This document shows positions 26,165-40,408 of a DNA stretch of 64,000 nucleotides, piece by piece (positions within the stretch are counted from its first letter, which is position 1; every line of letters begins with the position of its first letter). Under the pieces are notes generated by a model. It did no database searches. It was not told where the DNA came from and saw only the letters and a list, made by a program, of their open reading frames with translations. The stretch lies in the NCBI GenBank assembly GCA_034509425.1, contig JAVTVJ010000033.1:6321001-6385000 (forward strand). The letters are read 5' to 3'. Origin of the DNA: Eopsaltria australis. Taxonomy: Eukaryota > Chordata > Aves > Passeriformes > Petroicidae. The position numbers and the translations under genes were made by a program.

Positions 26165-27040
26165 TAGCACTTGAGTGCACATTCCAAAGTGGAGAAACTT
26201 CAGCAAGCATCACAGAAGTCCAGTCTGGATCAATGGGCAATTCCTGATGAAGTTCGTACACAAAAGGAAAGACCACAGGAGATGGTCATACCTAGGAGAA
26301 ATGTAGAAACATTTCCTAAGTGTGCAAGAAGGAAATTAGGAAAATCAAAATCCAGTTGGAGTTGAAACTAGACAGGGAAGTGAAAGGTAAGGAAGTTCTT
26401 CTGTAGGTATACCAGCAGTAGAAGGAAGGTTAGGGAAAATCTGGTCATTGGGACACAGGACCTAGTGACAAAAGGCATTGCAAAAGTCTGTTTTCACTGG
26501 TTGACTTACCTTCTGGTATCCCAGTTCTCCAAGGCTACTGGCAGAATCAGTTAGAGAGAAGTAGCCCCCACAGGAGAGGAAGACACACTCAAGGATGCTG
26601 CAGCAGCTGGCTAATGTCACTACAAAGATTCACTCTTATAATTTCTGAAAGGTCATGATGATCAGGGGAGTTTTCACATTACTGGAAAAAGGAAAGTATG
26701 ACACTACTATTGAGGAAGGGGGGGAGAATCTGGGACATCACAGGCTTCATTGTCTCAGGATCCTGGCAAATCCTCCTCAAAGTCATTTTCAGATGAATGG
26801 TTAAGAAGAAGGTGAATGGGAGCAGGCAACAAGTCATACTTGACCAATCTAGTTGCTTTCTGTAATTCAGTGGCTAGCTCCACAGACAATGGGGACAGCA
26901 GTGGATGCTGTATATCTTGATTTTAGCATGGCCATCACTGAGGTCCCTGGTAATTTTATAGACAAACTGGTTTGACACAAACTAAGTGGATAATAAGGAC
27001 AGCTCTCATTGAATCATCCTATGGAATGAACTGGAAACTC
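26165..27040 (+). mobile_element. Old CR1 LINE fragment: pre-RT to central RT region, sense
   Basis: A decayed stretch that follows CR1 ORF2 in order. It has a 'cctaggagaaatgtagaaaca' block and GGAAAATCAAAATCCAGTTGG, then GACCTAGTGACAAAAGGC and the block around CTTCTGGTATCCCAG. Next come a TGATCAGGGGAG block, GAATCTGGGACATCACAGGC, CAACAAGTCATACTTGACCA, and finally a GACAGCAGTGGATGCTGTAT block followed by ATCTTGATTTTAGCATGG. That last block encodes the RT motif with its first catalytic Asp (YLDFS...). The C-terminal half, 3' UTR and tail are missing, and stops and frameshifts occur throughout. This copy is clearly older than those at 20690 or 61440. Confidence 0.85.
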
Positions 27041-30000
27041 ATCCTTAGTAGGTAAGAGCTTATTTTTAAATTGGTAATATATAAATAATGAAAAGAGTCA
27101 ATATACAGTAAGAATTAAAGTACAAAGAAAGCTTTGTTTCCAAATGAATATACAGATACTCCCAAAGAAGATAAAGCATTCCTTTATGTTTAGATAAATC
27201 CTCTATAAATTAGTAGAGGCAGCCAAGCTTCCAGATACAAAAAAAATTCAAGGAAGTGTTTGAAAGAAAAATACTCCCAAAAGAAGAAGAGAGGATCAGA
27301 AGAAATGTAGGCTGCCCATTTCTCAAGCAGGGAAATCTGTGTTCCAATTTACTTAGGTAAAACCAGTTTTCCATGCTATGTCTTCACATCCTGGACCCTT
27401 TTTTCAACCTTTATTCTCATTTTATAAATTCAACATTGTTAGCATCTGCAGAATATTTGTTGGGGCAGAGTTAAGACCTTTGTGCAACTGCATGCCACTC
27501 TTGTCACAGAGTGCAGTTTTTCCTGCATCCATTTTTCAAGGCAGTTAAGTTTCTGTAAGTAATTGTATTACACTACCACAAATGAAAATTTTGACAGTGT
27601 TTTAATCCATTTATTTCAGCCTCTCTATAACTTCATGACTCTGACTTCACTCCTTCAGAGGTGAACACTTCTGGGGTTAACAATTACTTTTATTTAAGTC
27701 ACTGTAAGTGACTAAAGAAACTACAAATGGATATATCAACATGAAGTATTTTATATTACATTGAATTGACATTTCACTCTACCATTGATGCTTATCATTA
27801 AGTCCAATGCAAGTCAACAGCTCATTGACTCTGGTTTCAGCAAAAAGAAATTCAAAGAAATATAAATCCAACTTAAAAAAATAAAAATCACTATTTCAAT
27901 TAGACTTCTACTTGGATGACTCGCTTCTCACTTCATTTCTCTTAGGTTTTTTTTTCTTTTGTGGTTGACTGAGAAAAAGAGGTGAGCAAGTAAAAGAGGT
28001 CTAAACTGGAGGAGGTGAGCAAGTTAAAGGGGTCTACATCAAAGAGCAGTACTTTGAGCCACTCATCTACTTTATATGCACCTTTTCCAGCCCAAATCAG
28101 AAAGGCTACACTGAAAGGTGGCAGAATGCAGTACAGCATTCATTTCACAGCATTAACAAATACTGCTGAAGTAAGCAGTTCACATTTTTTAAAGACACAC
28201 AATACTTTTCAATTTATATTGATAAACATTTATCTCTTCCAGCTACCACAGAAATAAGGTCCAAAAGAAAATAATCCAAAATTTCCAGAAGGATCAGCAG
28301 TCTGAATAGCTTAAAAACATCCAACTTTAGTTTACAGTCTGATATATATTGCTATGGTCCTGGTTACCTTTCAAAACAGGATACCAGGAGGAAACCCTGA
28401 AAATCTATTCCAAATCCTAGAAATTACACCTGAGGGAACAATTCCCCTTTGGCAAAGATAGGGACTACATGACCTAAAAGTGTGTTTCCATTTCTGTTTA
28501 GGACTTTAAAAAGTACATATATGTTTAATAAATTCTTATAGCTTCTACAAATGTCCTGAAATGACTAATACAGGATTTTTATCCTTTCACAGAAAAAGGC
28601 ATTCCAGATAATAATAGAACTTTCATTTGACAAATTAAATGAACTCTAATCCTGTTCTAGAGTCTGAGCATTGGAGTCCTAGAAGGCAGTATTTTTTGAC
28701 TAGTCACTTCACGGAATTGGGTGTATCTCATGCTGCTGAGTCATACATCCTTTTATTTTATTTTTTCACTTGGTCTTTTTTCTGTAGACAGTCATATTTG
28801 TCTTGTGACTACATCCCAGCAGCTCCAGTAGCCCAGTGAGGGATGTGACCACAAATCCCAGTTGTGGTTACTTATGTCCTAGCCTCTCCCGAGCTGAACT
28901 TTTAAATTGTCTATTCATTTGAGAAGGATTTGTGTATCTGATATAGCATATATGTCAATACTAATTAGAGTGTTAGTTTCACATCTTGTGCTGCCTGTTT
29001 CAAAAGAAAATCATCCTTGACCACATCTGGTTTTACTAATTGGATGTTTAGCCAGATTCAAGCCATTGGTATCTACTTTAGGGCAAACCATATCCTGCTC
29101 TCAGTCCCTCTTAATTCTCCACAGGTGAAGATTTTGTCAAAGATGGTATCGATATCAGGGATGATATTTACCTCTCACTACTTGACCAAGGGATTCTTCC
29201 CATGTAGGCTTCTGCAGCACATGCCCTCCTTTACTCCCCAGTCATTATCTTTGCCTAGTGAGGGCTGCAATTGTAAATACTGGTTTGCAGGCAGTTTGCA
29301 GCCAGGGAAGTAAAACTCAGCACCTTCACTGGGGCATAGAAGGAAAACTGGGAATTACAACCTTGTGGAGACATCTATCAATACTAAGTGAGGAGACAAG
29401 CACAGGGTTAATCAGCAGGGACACACATGCAGCTTTGCAGTTTATCTAAGTGGGCATTACAGTCACACAGCTTAACACCCAGGATTCCCAGAGGTTTTCC
29501 AGATTCAACAGAGAGTATCCTTTGGAACAGCCTGTACTTCCTGACCTGAAAACTTAGGTGTGTTTCTAGAAATAGCAGTTGGCAACACCTGCAATTGAAT
29601 TATCGCTGAAAAGTGCTTCTAATTTGTACAACAGGATGCCTAGGCACTCCTAAAGAATTTGCCTGGAAAGTTTTTTCCCAACTCACAAAACTTTATAAGC
29701 TTCAATAAATGTTCCTAGAAAACCTAACAGTTTTTTAATATTTTCACCAGCAGAAAAAATCACCAAGCAAACAGAAAAGAAAGCAGGAAACTGTCAGGAG
29801 GCTGAACTCAGAGTCCAGCAATTGAGGCCATTGTATTGTTTGTGAGACATCTTTGTCCTGATGCCAAACCCCATGCAAATCTATTTCTACACATCAGGGT
29901 AATTCTCAGGACTGAAACTTGGAGAGAGAATAAGCTGTGTTGTGGAAGACAGAAGTTAAATTGTTGGTACAAGTCCAAGAGAGATAAAATCCCAAAGGAT

Positions 30001-33000
30001 AAACTGAAAGAAGAGAAACAATTATTTAATAATTAAACAGCCATTTATAAAAGTCATATTTGAGATAATGCATGTCTTCTTATTTTTAGAATCAATCCCA
30101 CCAAAATTTTACTACACAAGATAGGCTCAGCTGGACTTTGCCCTCATTAGTGCTTGAATGGACAATGACATAAGCTTTCTCCCCTCCGAGAGACTGAACT
30201 GTAGCTAGGGATAATGGCACGACATGGTACCTAATTTAAAATGTTATTAAATATTTGGTAAGTTGGTTCCAATATTTCAACTGTAAGCTTTATAATTTTT
30301 CTCAGACCTTATAGCCCAAAGCATATTGTATGTATTTCATTTTACTCTTAATACAGAAGTTGGAAACAGACTAAAGCTATGGATGCCTGGAAATAAGCAT
30401 AAATATTTGCTTCAGGCTTTTTCACTTATAACGGCACTTTTCACCTTTCCATGCAGCGCAGGCTCTTACTTGCCTGCAGTGTTCTTTCTGGCAATTTCCT
30501 TTGGGTTTTTTGAGTCATACAGAATAATTTATTTATGGAAAAAGTTAGGAATACTGAAGGTTTATATCTAGTTGTTTGAATATAAATAAAATTATATTTT
30601 CATATCCTTGACATATATCAACCCCTAATTCATGTGAGTCATACAGAAATCTTCATCCCTACACTTCAAAACATTTTGTCTAAAATTATTTCCAGGTACA
30701 GGGTAACTACATCATTGATGCACCTACTTTTTAAATCTGCCAGAAGAACTGCAAGCATTTCGCAGTTATAAAAGAAATTTAATATCACTCATTTGCTAAT
30801 ATCCCATACTATATCACACCATGTATCATCAATGGGACCTAAAAATTGAAGGCCAGAGCAAGGGCCAGGATAGGTCAGGACCACAGAGGCTAGGCATCTA
30901 CTTCTTATCTCTTTAACTCTTGACACAACAAAAATGAAAAATCAAAAGTCTTTGATTTAATTTTAAAACCCAAGGAAATTGCTATGTCTGGTATAATTCC
31001 ATTTCTCTAAAAATCTATATGTAATTGATTCATTAAATTAAAGCAGTGTCAAGTTTTCCAGGAAAAACTCAGATTTTGTGGATGAACAATCACCATGTAA
31101 CCCTGCAAAGTCACCCAATTTTCAGTTTGGCTGCAAAAAAACCCACTAGTTTCTTACTAAACCATATGATTCTTATGTGATCTTAGGGCATACTTAATAT
31201 GGATCCATGTGAGAGAGAAGAAAACAGCCTTCTTTCTTGGATAGCAAATAAATTTGCAGTTTAAAAAGTGAGAAAAAGATCTGATTGTGAAGCAACTCTG
31301 AGATATCAAATTAAAAGGGAGGTTTTGACCAGCATGTTCAGTGTTTGACCATTTGTGTCAGCTTTGAAGAGAGTAGATGAAGATTTGTGAGTTCGTGAAC
31401 AAACAAACTCATACCAAATAAAAGGAAAGATAAAGCAGGCAGAAATACAAAAGTTTACATAACTGTCAAGTAATAGCAGATTAAATAAAGTTCTTTAATA
31501 ATGGGAGCCAAAAATTATTACAGATAAAGTGCAGAGGGTGTAATTGCATTGTGAAAGAAGCGAAAGAAACAGGGTTCTGTATTCATAGCAAACATGGAAT
31601 AAACCAAAAGAGCATGCTTACAATAATGTGAACCTCTGATTTCATCCAAAGTTTAAGTATTCTCCAAGTTCAAATTAGGTTGGAAATAACATGAGGTTTT
31701 TTGAAAGCTACATCACACAAGGAAAAACATTGAACAAAGGTATGGAAACTGTGAAGCCACTACATTGCTAAACAATGACTAGAATTAATGAAGTAAGCAA
31801 ATTCCATCCTAGCGTTAAGGATGCAGGTACATCAAGAGCTAAATGCTGACATTGATTCAGTAGAAATATTCCACAGACACCACAAAGCTGTATATGAAAA
31901 CAAAAGACTTTCTCCTTGTACTCAGTGTCCTGTTCACCCAAGTTATCTATAAACAATCAGAAGCCTCAAAAGGATTCCCTAGTGTAAGGGTGTAAAATGT
32001 GGATGTGTGGGGAAACCAGAATAAAACATTCAAAGCTGAGTAAATCATCCAGCCAAACAAAAACCATCTGGGTGTAGTCAATCCAACATTCTTTCTCATC
32101 GGTATCTCTTGTTTCTTTTCATTGTGTGTTTTTCTCTATGAATCTGTCTCCTGTCATCACCATATTGCTTTCTGAACTCCCTCTTTACCAAAATATTTGT
32201 CAAGAACTCCAGCTCCCCTACTCTGCACCAAGAATCTCCTTCCTTTGTTCTTGATTCCCCAGGACCTTTCAAGATCCAGGATAGAACCCACCTCCCTGGC
32301 TTTACTCTGACTTGTGGACTTAGTGAGTATTATCATATAAATATAGCCTTTAGCACATATTTTGAACACATATCAATTCAGCACATATTCTGAGTTCTTG
32401 ATCTTTTATATGTGGCACATAGAAGATCCAGGAGCAAGCGCTAGAGCAATCAGTGTGGTCTGACATCTGTGAACTGTTCATTTGAGGCTGGTACTCATCT
32501 CAGTATCCAGGTTCTACTGCTGTAGAGAGAAAAGACATGGAAGTATGCTTTTGATGTCACAACGATTTTTCTCTGTTCTCTTTATGTTTATATTTTTCCT
32601 TAATTGCTGAACAATTGCCTTGCATGAGTATCTCATCAGGGACAGATGCTGTCTTTGTTTTGTTGAGCATATGAAACTGTCACATAATGGGTTTGAGACT
32701 TCAGAAATAAGTCATGTGACTCCTTTACAGCTTAATAATTAATCACAATAAAAAGCATTCCTTGTTTCCTTGGTGATGTATAAATTTTGATTCAGCTCAG
32801 GTGAAGAGGCAATACTTTCTGGGGATCTGTGCTACAGAATATTACTGCTGCTTAAAACAATATTATATTAAACAGGCAAATGCAAGCTAGCCCAGATTAG
32901 GAACCTCATGGTGTTTGTCCCATCTGCTCAACCTGTGTTTCACTGAGATTTGTTCCAGGCTTTTCAGGTACCTATCTGTATGCCATGCACAGTGCAGTCT

Positions 33001-33889
33001 GTAAGATGCCTTTCACCTCTTACAGTGACTGTTTATTGCCAAATTCTCAAGAAGGCCACCAAAATATATTGGTGAGTTTTAACCATGAAAATGTGTAGAA
33101 AGTCAATGTTGTAGTCTCAGGATTAATGAGAAATAATGCTCCAAAGACCAAGGAATAAACATACTCTGAAAACATTGTTTTCTTTTTTATAGATTTCCCA
33201 ACTCAGATGTAGAAAAAAAATCTTCAAATATAGCAACACAATATTGCCTCACCAACTACACAACTTCACCTCTTGAAAATGAAATAAATTCACTTCACCT
33301 CCCTAAAAACACAAGAACTAATTTTCATACATTAGTGAGGTTAAATTCTGGCAATTCGAGGCAAATTGCTGTCGCTCCTGTCTTTTCGATTATCTAATGA
33401 CAAAAACATTTTCTAGCTAAATAGATTTATACTTTTCTTATAGTTAGAATTTTTATATAGTTCTTAGATGATATCCTAAGAGGGATGGCAGCAGGAATGG
33501 AAGTAGGATAGGGCTGAAGTGGAAGGAAGCACAAGCTTTCCCCCAGAGTTACACAGAACCAAGCAATGACCTGACAGGCACACACTATAGCCACAGTATC
33601 CCTTCCTCCCCTTCTTTTTCTTCCCACAGTCATTTCCACTCTGGAGGAGGCAGGAGTGGAAGACCTGTGGCTGAATCACTTCCTGTTTCCCATAGACTGC
33701 AGTTCTCCACAGCAGGCTGAAGATTAGTTTAGACTATGTGACCAACCTGTAGATGACATTTGTTAGGTGACTTGCCCACTCAAAAGAAGAAAGATTTCTT
33801 TCCATTTCCATTTTTCTTTAGTAGAAAAATTGTGGGGTGCTGAAAATTTCTTTTATAGAGGAAAGAAAGGCACAACCATTGAACCAGCA
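27041..33889. other. Gene-free stretch, no recognised repeat family
   Basis: No frame resembles a protein. Only one 33-bp tandem duplication (27979) stands out. Confidence 0.5.
27979..28035. repeat. Imperfect tandem duplication, period 33 bp
   Basis: GAGGTGAGCAAG followed by TAAAAGAGGTCTA recurs 33 bp later as GAGGTGAGCAAG followed by TTAAAGGGGTCTA. Confidence 0.85.
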
Positions 33890-34150
33890 CAGCCTAAAGC
33901 TGAATGCTGAGGCCACACTACTGGCAATTCTACACAGATTTGCAGTGATGATGACAATCAATCATCTCAAGAGATTAGCAAAGAAAATAACAGATTCCCC
34001 AGCTCTTGTGTCTTCAAATCAAGACTCGATGTGCTTTTGAAAGATAAGCTTCAGTCAAACATATTATGAGAGCCGAAGAGAAATGAATGCAGTTTGACCT
34101 ATTTCACATAGAAAATGAAACTAGATGATCTAACACTTCCTTCTTGTTTT
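33890..34150 (+). mobile_element. Ancient CR1-like LINE 3' end (amniote-age), sense
   Basis: Contains TCTTCAAATCAAGACTCGAT, then TTTTGAAAGATAAGCTTCAG, TCAAACA and AACTAGATGATCTAACACTT. These resemble the 3' UTR of an old CR1-related family spread through turtles, crocodilians and birds, where the blocks read as 'aaatcaagactggatg...', 'agatatgctttagtcaaacac' and 'agactagatgatctaatggtcc'. The terminal repeat is not preserved. Divergence is high, so the assignment rests on block order. Confidence 0.6.
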
Positions 34151-37077
34151 CAATGCATGTATTTTATTTATTTCTATTTATCTTTGTCAGAGAATCCTAG
34201 ATTAATATCTTTTCAAAGACAAAGAAGCTGTTGGGTAGTTTAACCAGGGACTCCAATTATTTGGGAGTTGAGGGGTTTATTTGATATGACAGTTCTCTGG
34301 ATGGTTTAATCAAAGTCAGATGGTGGCTGGAACATTCATTTTTGTTAAGCTTTTCAAGATATTGTTGACTTTTCTCTGTTAGTTGCTTTCCAAATAAAAT
34401 TATAATTTCTTAAAAGACTAACTGAACATTTAAAAATAATTATATTATTAACTTTGTGCTTTATTTGGTCAGTAGAGGTATTACAATCTAAGACTTTAAG
34501 CATAGAAGGGTGGGTAAAAATAATTATCTTCTATTTGTGACAGATTCCTCGCTATAGAGAGGCTGCCTCTTGCCACAACATTTGGTGAGTGGAGAACTGG
34601 ACTTAAAGCTCCAAGGTTTTTATAGGAGAAATCTGGGAAGAAATCAGTCTGAGTGGTTATTACAAGGATCACTGTTGTTGGATGCTTTGTTAAGGTTAAC
34701 CTTGCTTTGCTTCATCCATTCCATACTGCAACTACATTCCAGATGGTATATTAATAGGAAACAGTAGAGTGGAAAAGTGCTGGATATTTTCTCCCAGGTG
34801 AAAAGTGGAGCTGCAGTTCATATACGTACCGGGATATTTAGACCAAGCCTGGTCTTCAGGAAATGAAAAAGTTTCCATTTAATTACAGCAATGTTTTGCA
34901 TTCTGGTAGCATACATATTTATCATGTATACATACATCTGCGTGTTTGGCTATTCTTTTTTTTTTAATGTATGGGTACATGCACGTCACACTTATGCACA
35001 CTTAGACACAATTTTTCTTTTAAAGCCAAACGTATTATGACCCAGAAATCCAAGCTAGCAAGTGACAGAAAGTTTATGGTTTGATGCCATTTTTGGTAGA
35101 TGGGAGTCTGTCTGTTTTGAACTTTAGAAGACTTTCTATGCATATACTTCTGAAATCAGACCTTGGGCATCTTCCAAATGCTTAAAATTGTCTTAACCAA
35201 GAGTCCCTCAAGATTTGTCCTCAAATAAATCAGCTGTGAAAGCATTATTTCCAGAAGTGAATCACTTTCTGTTCTCCATGTGATCTAGTTACAGGGCTTC
35301 TCATATGTTTCTCAAAACTCCAATTTTGCTTCCAGATGTGAATTAAATGTAATAGGTACACATTTTGTTACTTGTTCTTTTATTGAAGGTATTTTTCTGG
35401 GACTTTCCCTGGAGTTCCAGTTGGAGCAATGGTAGAATGTCATTTGAGGATGACAATTTCAGATAAAAATAGAAGCCATCAATGAGATAGAGAATGAAGA
35501 AATCATATTGGAGAGGGAAAACACTGTTAGAGATGATACATATTAATAGATATATATATGGGAGAATATACCACAAAACATTTGAGTAGAAAACTTTTTT
35601 GAGAGGTCTTTTCAGATTATATACTTTTATTGCGGGTAAATATCTGAGAAGTTAACTTTTTCTCAGTACCCATGAATGTTAGATTCCCTCTTCCTGCAAT
35701 GGGTGGACAAGGACAGCTGCTCCAGGGACTGCAGTGTTGGGAACAGCAACTGCAGAGCTGTGATCACCACACTCTTCCTTGGAACAAATAGTCACCTACA
35801 CTGCAACCATTATTTAAAGATAAAAATGACAGGTGAAGACAGATGTCAATTTTCAATTTCTTTTATAAAGCAGCAATCATGAATCAATCAGACTCTGCTC
35901 TGAAAGGAACTGGCCAATCTTGCAGTAGAATTGGAGACTATTTAACAATGCAGAAGTCAAATAGGCAAGGTCAGCCAAAATGTGCACAAATTTTAATAGT
36001 CCAAACCCAAAAGGGTGGAATTTCATATTTATCCACCAAAAGAGTATGACACTATCTATGAGTTATAACTGAAGAATCCAAGCAGAACTGTGTATAAATT
36101 AATATTTTTGCATGCACGTGAATTACTTCAAAACCTGTCAGTGAGAAAATAAGCAGTAAAAGAAATTTATGAATGTAATGTGATATTGTTAGTCTTTTAA
36201 ATACTTGCTGTTGTAGAACTGACATGTGAAATTAACAAATTATCTGATACACAGCTCTATGTTACTCTGCTTTTTGTCTCCCAGAAATGTTCTTACAAAC
36301 AGATGTTAAAAACTCTTACTGTCACAGTAGATTTGAGTGAAAAAAATTATTTTGGTTAATTCTTTGTTCACATCCTCTACTTGTCATACAAATTAGAGGC
36401 ACAGATGACTGGGCTCGTAGATTTGACTCAATGTTCTGTTATCTGGCACAGTTCCCTGTACAAAAGCTGATATTAAGTGTTTTGATCAATGATGTCTTTG
36501 GAAACAGGAAAACTACTAAATGCATTGAAATTTTGTGACAAATACGACTATTTAAAGAGTTTAGACTAACAGAAACTTGAATTATCTGAATATTAAATAA
36601 GTTGGTGACAGATAAAGACAACTTGAAGACAGCCTGGAAAAGCTTCTGTACAGTTTTTAAAGAGTGTTTTGGTCTACCCAAAATTTTAGACCAAAACTAG
36701 AAAGGAGATTTATTTTCTGTTTTTATGCTCTACATTCCTATAGTTCAGTTTCGATTTTTGGCTTCAAATGAATCATAAAACCTTCAGAGACAGTGAAAAC
36801 CAAGTTCCCAGATCTCTTTGCTGATGCCAAGCCCTGTACTACTGTGAATATACAGTGACTGTTGTGGATTTTTTGGGGTTTTTTCCATATAACTGAGTGG
36901 GCAAATAGCTGCCACACTATTTTTTCAATTTTAAAAACTTTATGCACATATTTTAGCCACTATGAACAAACAGCTCATTTCATACAAACGTTTGTGCTTA
37001 CAGTAATAAAGATTTGGCTTTTACTGTAATTACTCATTGGTCTCTGACCAATTAACAAAAATATTCTGAAAAAACAA

Positions 37078-37089
37078 GGGGGGGGGGGG
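37078..37089 (+). repeat. Homopolymer run of 12 G
   Basis: Twelve consecutive G, preceded by an A-rich patch. It is unusual in such AT-rich surroundings and a likely sequencing-error and length-polymorphism site. Confidence 0.95.
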
Positions 37090-38817
37090 AATGGAAACCA
37101 GAATTATACAGCTTCATTTATACATTAGATAAGTTTAACCAGATGAGGCACAAACATATACAGGAACGTCATGTCATTCTACCAAGAAACTGCAATTAGA
37201 CCCCACTGGGGAATTACATCGATTCCATAGGACTCAAATCCAAAGTAATTGGAAAAAATATAGATAGATACCTGACTACAGTGAAGCCTTTGCAGAGTAA
37301 TCTAACTTTTATAAACACAGAAGTTAAATTTGTCTACACTGATTTTTTTACTTTTTTTTTCTTAAACAAGCAGAGCTTAATGTTGTTTTCAGCTGCTGGG
37401 ATTGTGGTACCTTACTCAACATTATGCACCTTTCTCCCAGAGATGGGTATGTAAGATTTAAACCAATGGGAATCACAGCTTCCATTAGTTTTGAAACAAG
37501 TTTTCAATCGAAAATATTGTTTCCATATAATACAGAAATTTCTTCTTTTTAATTACTTTTACACGTAATTAAAAAATTTTAATTTGTCATGATAAGAATA
37601 GCAATACTATAACAGAATGCCTGAAACTTTCATTTAAATATTTTTCCATCATAGTTGTATTTTTTTACATGCATAAATAAATAAAATTAGTAAATAAATT
37701 TCACTATTTCATTTCCTAATAACTGGGAGAAGTTTATTAGAATTCTATCATCAAAATGAGGATTTTCTTAGAACCCAAACTTACATTTTGAAATTCTTGT
37801 ATTTCCCATGGAGGTTCCATCTGATATCTGATAGATATCACTGAATTAGTATGTAATACTACATTCTCAGAATAGAAAAAAAATTTTCTTATAAATTGGC
37901 TTCTTTCGCTTTCATGCTGGACTATGAAACATTTTCCTGGTATTCTCCTGCATGGAAAGTCAATAGTGCAGCATGGGATATTCATGCCATGCCCATGATG
38001 GATACCAAGAGGGATGCTGAGCTGAATCAGGATGGGGAAGGGGAGACAGACTGCACAGCTGCCACCACGTGTCTCAGATCCTTGTGCCACATCAGCTCAT
38101 GAAAATGGTGAGAAACAAAATCCTCCTTGTGCTCCTTCTTTCCCAGTAAATTCACATCACACCATGTCCATTTCCAGTGGCTTATTTGGATTGGTAGCTA
38201 TATATTATTTTCCCACTCAGGAATGGAAGTCAGCGTGCACTAAAGTAGGAGCTGGGTCAGAGGACAGCAGTACAGCAGCTTAAATGTATTCATTGGGCTC
38301 AAATACTGTAAAGAATGATACAGTATTAGGTAATAATGTAAAGAGTTCCCCAAAGCAGCAGGTACACTTGAGATAATGGGGCCCTTGGGATGGCAAATCT
38401 GTTACACATCATTCTTGTTTTCCCTTTCCAGAGGCTGTAACACAGTCTGACAGGTCTGCGAGAGACATTTCAAGTGAAATCCAGTGTCTCTGCATTTCTC
38501 ATTTTTGGTTTTTTAATTGTATTCTACAGTTTCTTCTGGCTTGTCTGCAGGAAAGTTTGTATTAGGAAAGTCTGATTCAGGAAAGCAAATAGGTGAATCT
38601 GTCCTTCCAGACACACTGTATGGCAGAAGTGTTTAGAGGAATATTTTTAGAGCGACTCCTGAGGTGGAAATATATGAAGAACCAAAAAGGTGAAGCCTGC
38701 TGAAACACATTTTGTAGGAAATCTGAAGCATTAAGCTAACTAAAGTGAATCAGAATGATCATATAAATTTTACTGTTAACTGTTACAAATCCCTCATCCA
38801 TTGTAAAGTCATGCTTC

Positions 38818-38836
38818 ACATATATATATATATGTG
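38818..38836. repeat. (TA)n microsatellite in a short palindrome
   Basis: CACATATATATATATATGTG reads as a perfect self-complementary stretch. Confidence 0.85.
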
Positions 38837-40192
38837 AGTGAATATATTTTGAGTGTATTTTTGAATGGTCCAAGAGAAAAAAGACCTATGTGTACACTGA
38901 AAGCCTCAAATAACATATTTACCAGTTCCTAAATAATCTAACCTCTTTGGTTTCATTGAAAAAATGTGACCATTTTTGCTAAAGTATATAAGCCCTAATG
39001 AAATTGGAGGTGATGAGGCCTTGTGAGTGATGTCAGTGAAACAGTCCCTGTCTCTGTACTGCCTTTCTCGGGTCAAATGTGTGCTCATGTAATCCAACCT
39101 TTTGAAAGCAGATTTTACACATCTCCTGGTTATTGGAATAAGTGCTGAGAACAAACTCAAAGCCTTCAAGTGAAACCCCAGCTCCAGGGTTCAGCAGCAG
39201 TGGAACAAGAACAAAGTCTTTGATGATTTGATATGTCTAGAGAAAAAGAGAGACACAGGAGGGGATAGCAAGAGCCAAATGAAACCACAGTTCTTCTTTA
39301 CACTTGGCTTCTGACTGTCCAGCAATGATTATTCCAATTGTCTTTGTGGTTTTCCTTGGTGTGCCTCATCAAGTGATATAACTGTATGGTATTATGAGCT
39401 TATATATAAAAAAAAGAATTTGTTTAATTAAAGCTGTAGTTCTTATTCCCCTAATGAGACTCATTTCATTTATCTCAATTTAATAATTCTGGATATAAAG
39501 ACTGTTGTACAAAACAAACAAAGGCACTCCAAACACTCATTCTGTTTGTCATTACCAGAAAATTATCTCAAATGACATCTGTTAACATTTCTAAGCAAAT
39601 TGTAACCTGCAAGGAAATTTTCAACAAGAAATTTATTAGTCTGTTTGTACTGCAAGTTCCTCAGAAATCCTGATGCTTAAAAGGAAACGCTTTGTAAAAA
39701 CATTAGATAAACACAGTGAAGCTGCATCACTCTGGGACATGGTGCATTTTTCCTTTTAAAACCCAAATGGGGATTTACAGAGATAGGAATGCGCTGTCTG
39801 TGTGAGCAGGGAGCTTGCACGTGTTGCTTTAGGCAGGGCAGCCTCCAGACAACCCCAGAGGCCGTGTATCACTGCAGGACTGCCGGCAGAGCCAGCACCC
39901 ACAGACCCCAAGGCCCAAGGCATCACTGAGTGCAGCAGGATGGTCCTCTGCAGCTGCCTCTCCTCCACAACAGGCCAGAGAGACTCCATCTGGACAGGCA
40001 GTGGTCAGGTATTAACCTGTAGGCTCCAAATTCACAGCAACCGATCTCCTGCAACATCTTCCCTGTTCACCCCGTCTGAAATCGTCTTCCTTGAGCACGG
40101 ATGGCTGCCATGCTCAATGCCAAAATAAGAGTCAGACCTCTGCCTTGCCACTTACAGTTCTTTTCCCCTATAGGAACACAAAAATCAAATTT

Positions 40193-40196
40193 CCAG
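40193..40196. repeat. Left 4-bp target-site duplication CCAG
   Basis: CCAG directly precedes the TG start of the LTR and recurs at 40714-40717 directly after its CA end. Confidence 0.6.
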
Positions 40197-40408
40197 TGAA
40201 AGGAATGAGGGACTTGTCTTTACAAACTAACTGTGGGTCTGCTGGTGGGTAAAACTAGCATTGAGAGATAAAAGAAACAATGGGAAGCATTCCACTGATT
40301 GTTGAATGGAATGAGGGAGATGTGTCTTTACAAACAAACTGTAGGTCTGCCGATAAAAAAAAACTGGATACTGAGAGATTAAAGAAAAAATGGGAAAAAC
40401 CATTAATT
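40197..40408 (+). repeat. Tandem 106-bp duplication within LTR U3
   Basis: TGAAAGGAATGAGGGACTTG at 40197 and TGAATGGAATGAGGGAGATG at 40303 start two copies. Both contain GTCTTTACAAAC, a GGTCTGC block, a GAGAGAT-AAAGAAA block and AATGGGAA. They differ at many positions, so the duplication is old or belongs to the LTR subfamily. Confidence 0.85.

Larger units (their letters stand above)
34151..40192. other. Gene-free stretch; GC-richer island at its right end
   Basis: No gene or transposon recognised. Contents: a G12 run (37078), a TA microsatellite (38818), and an unassigned GC-richer segment at about 39790-40130 next to the following LTR. Confidence 0.45.
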
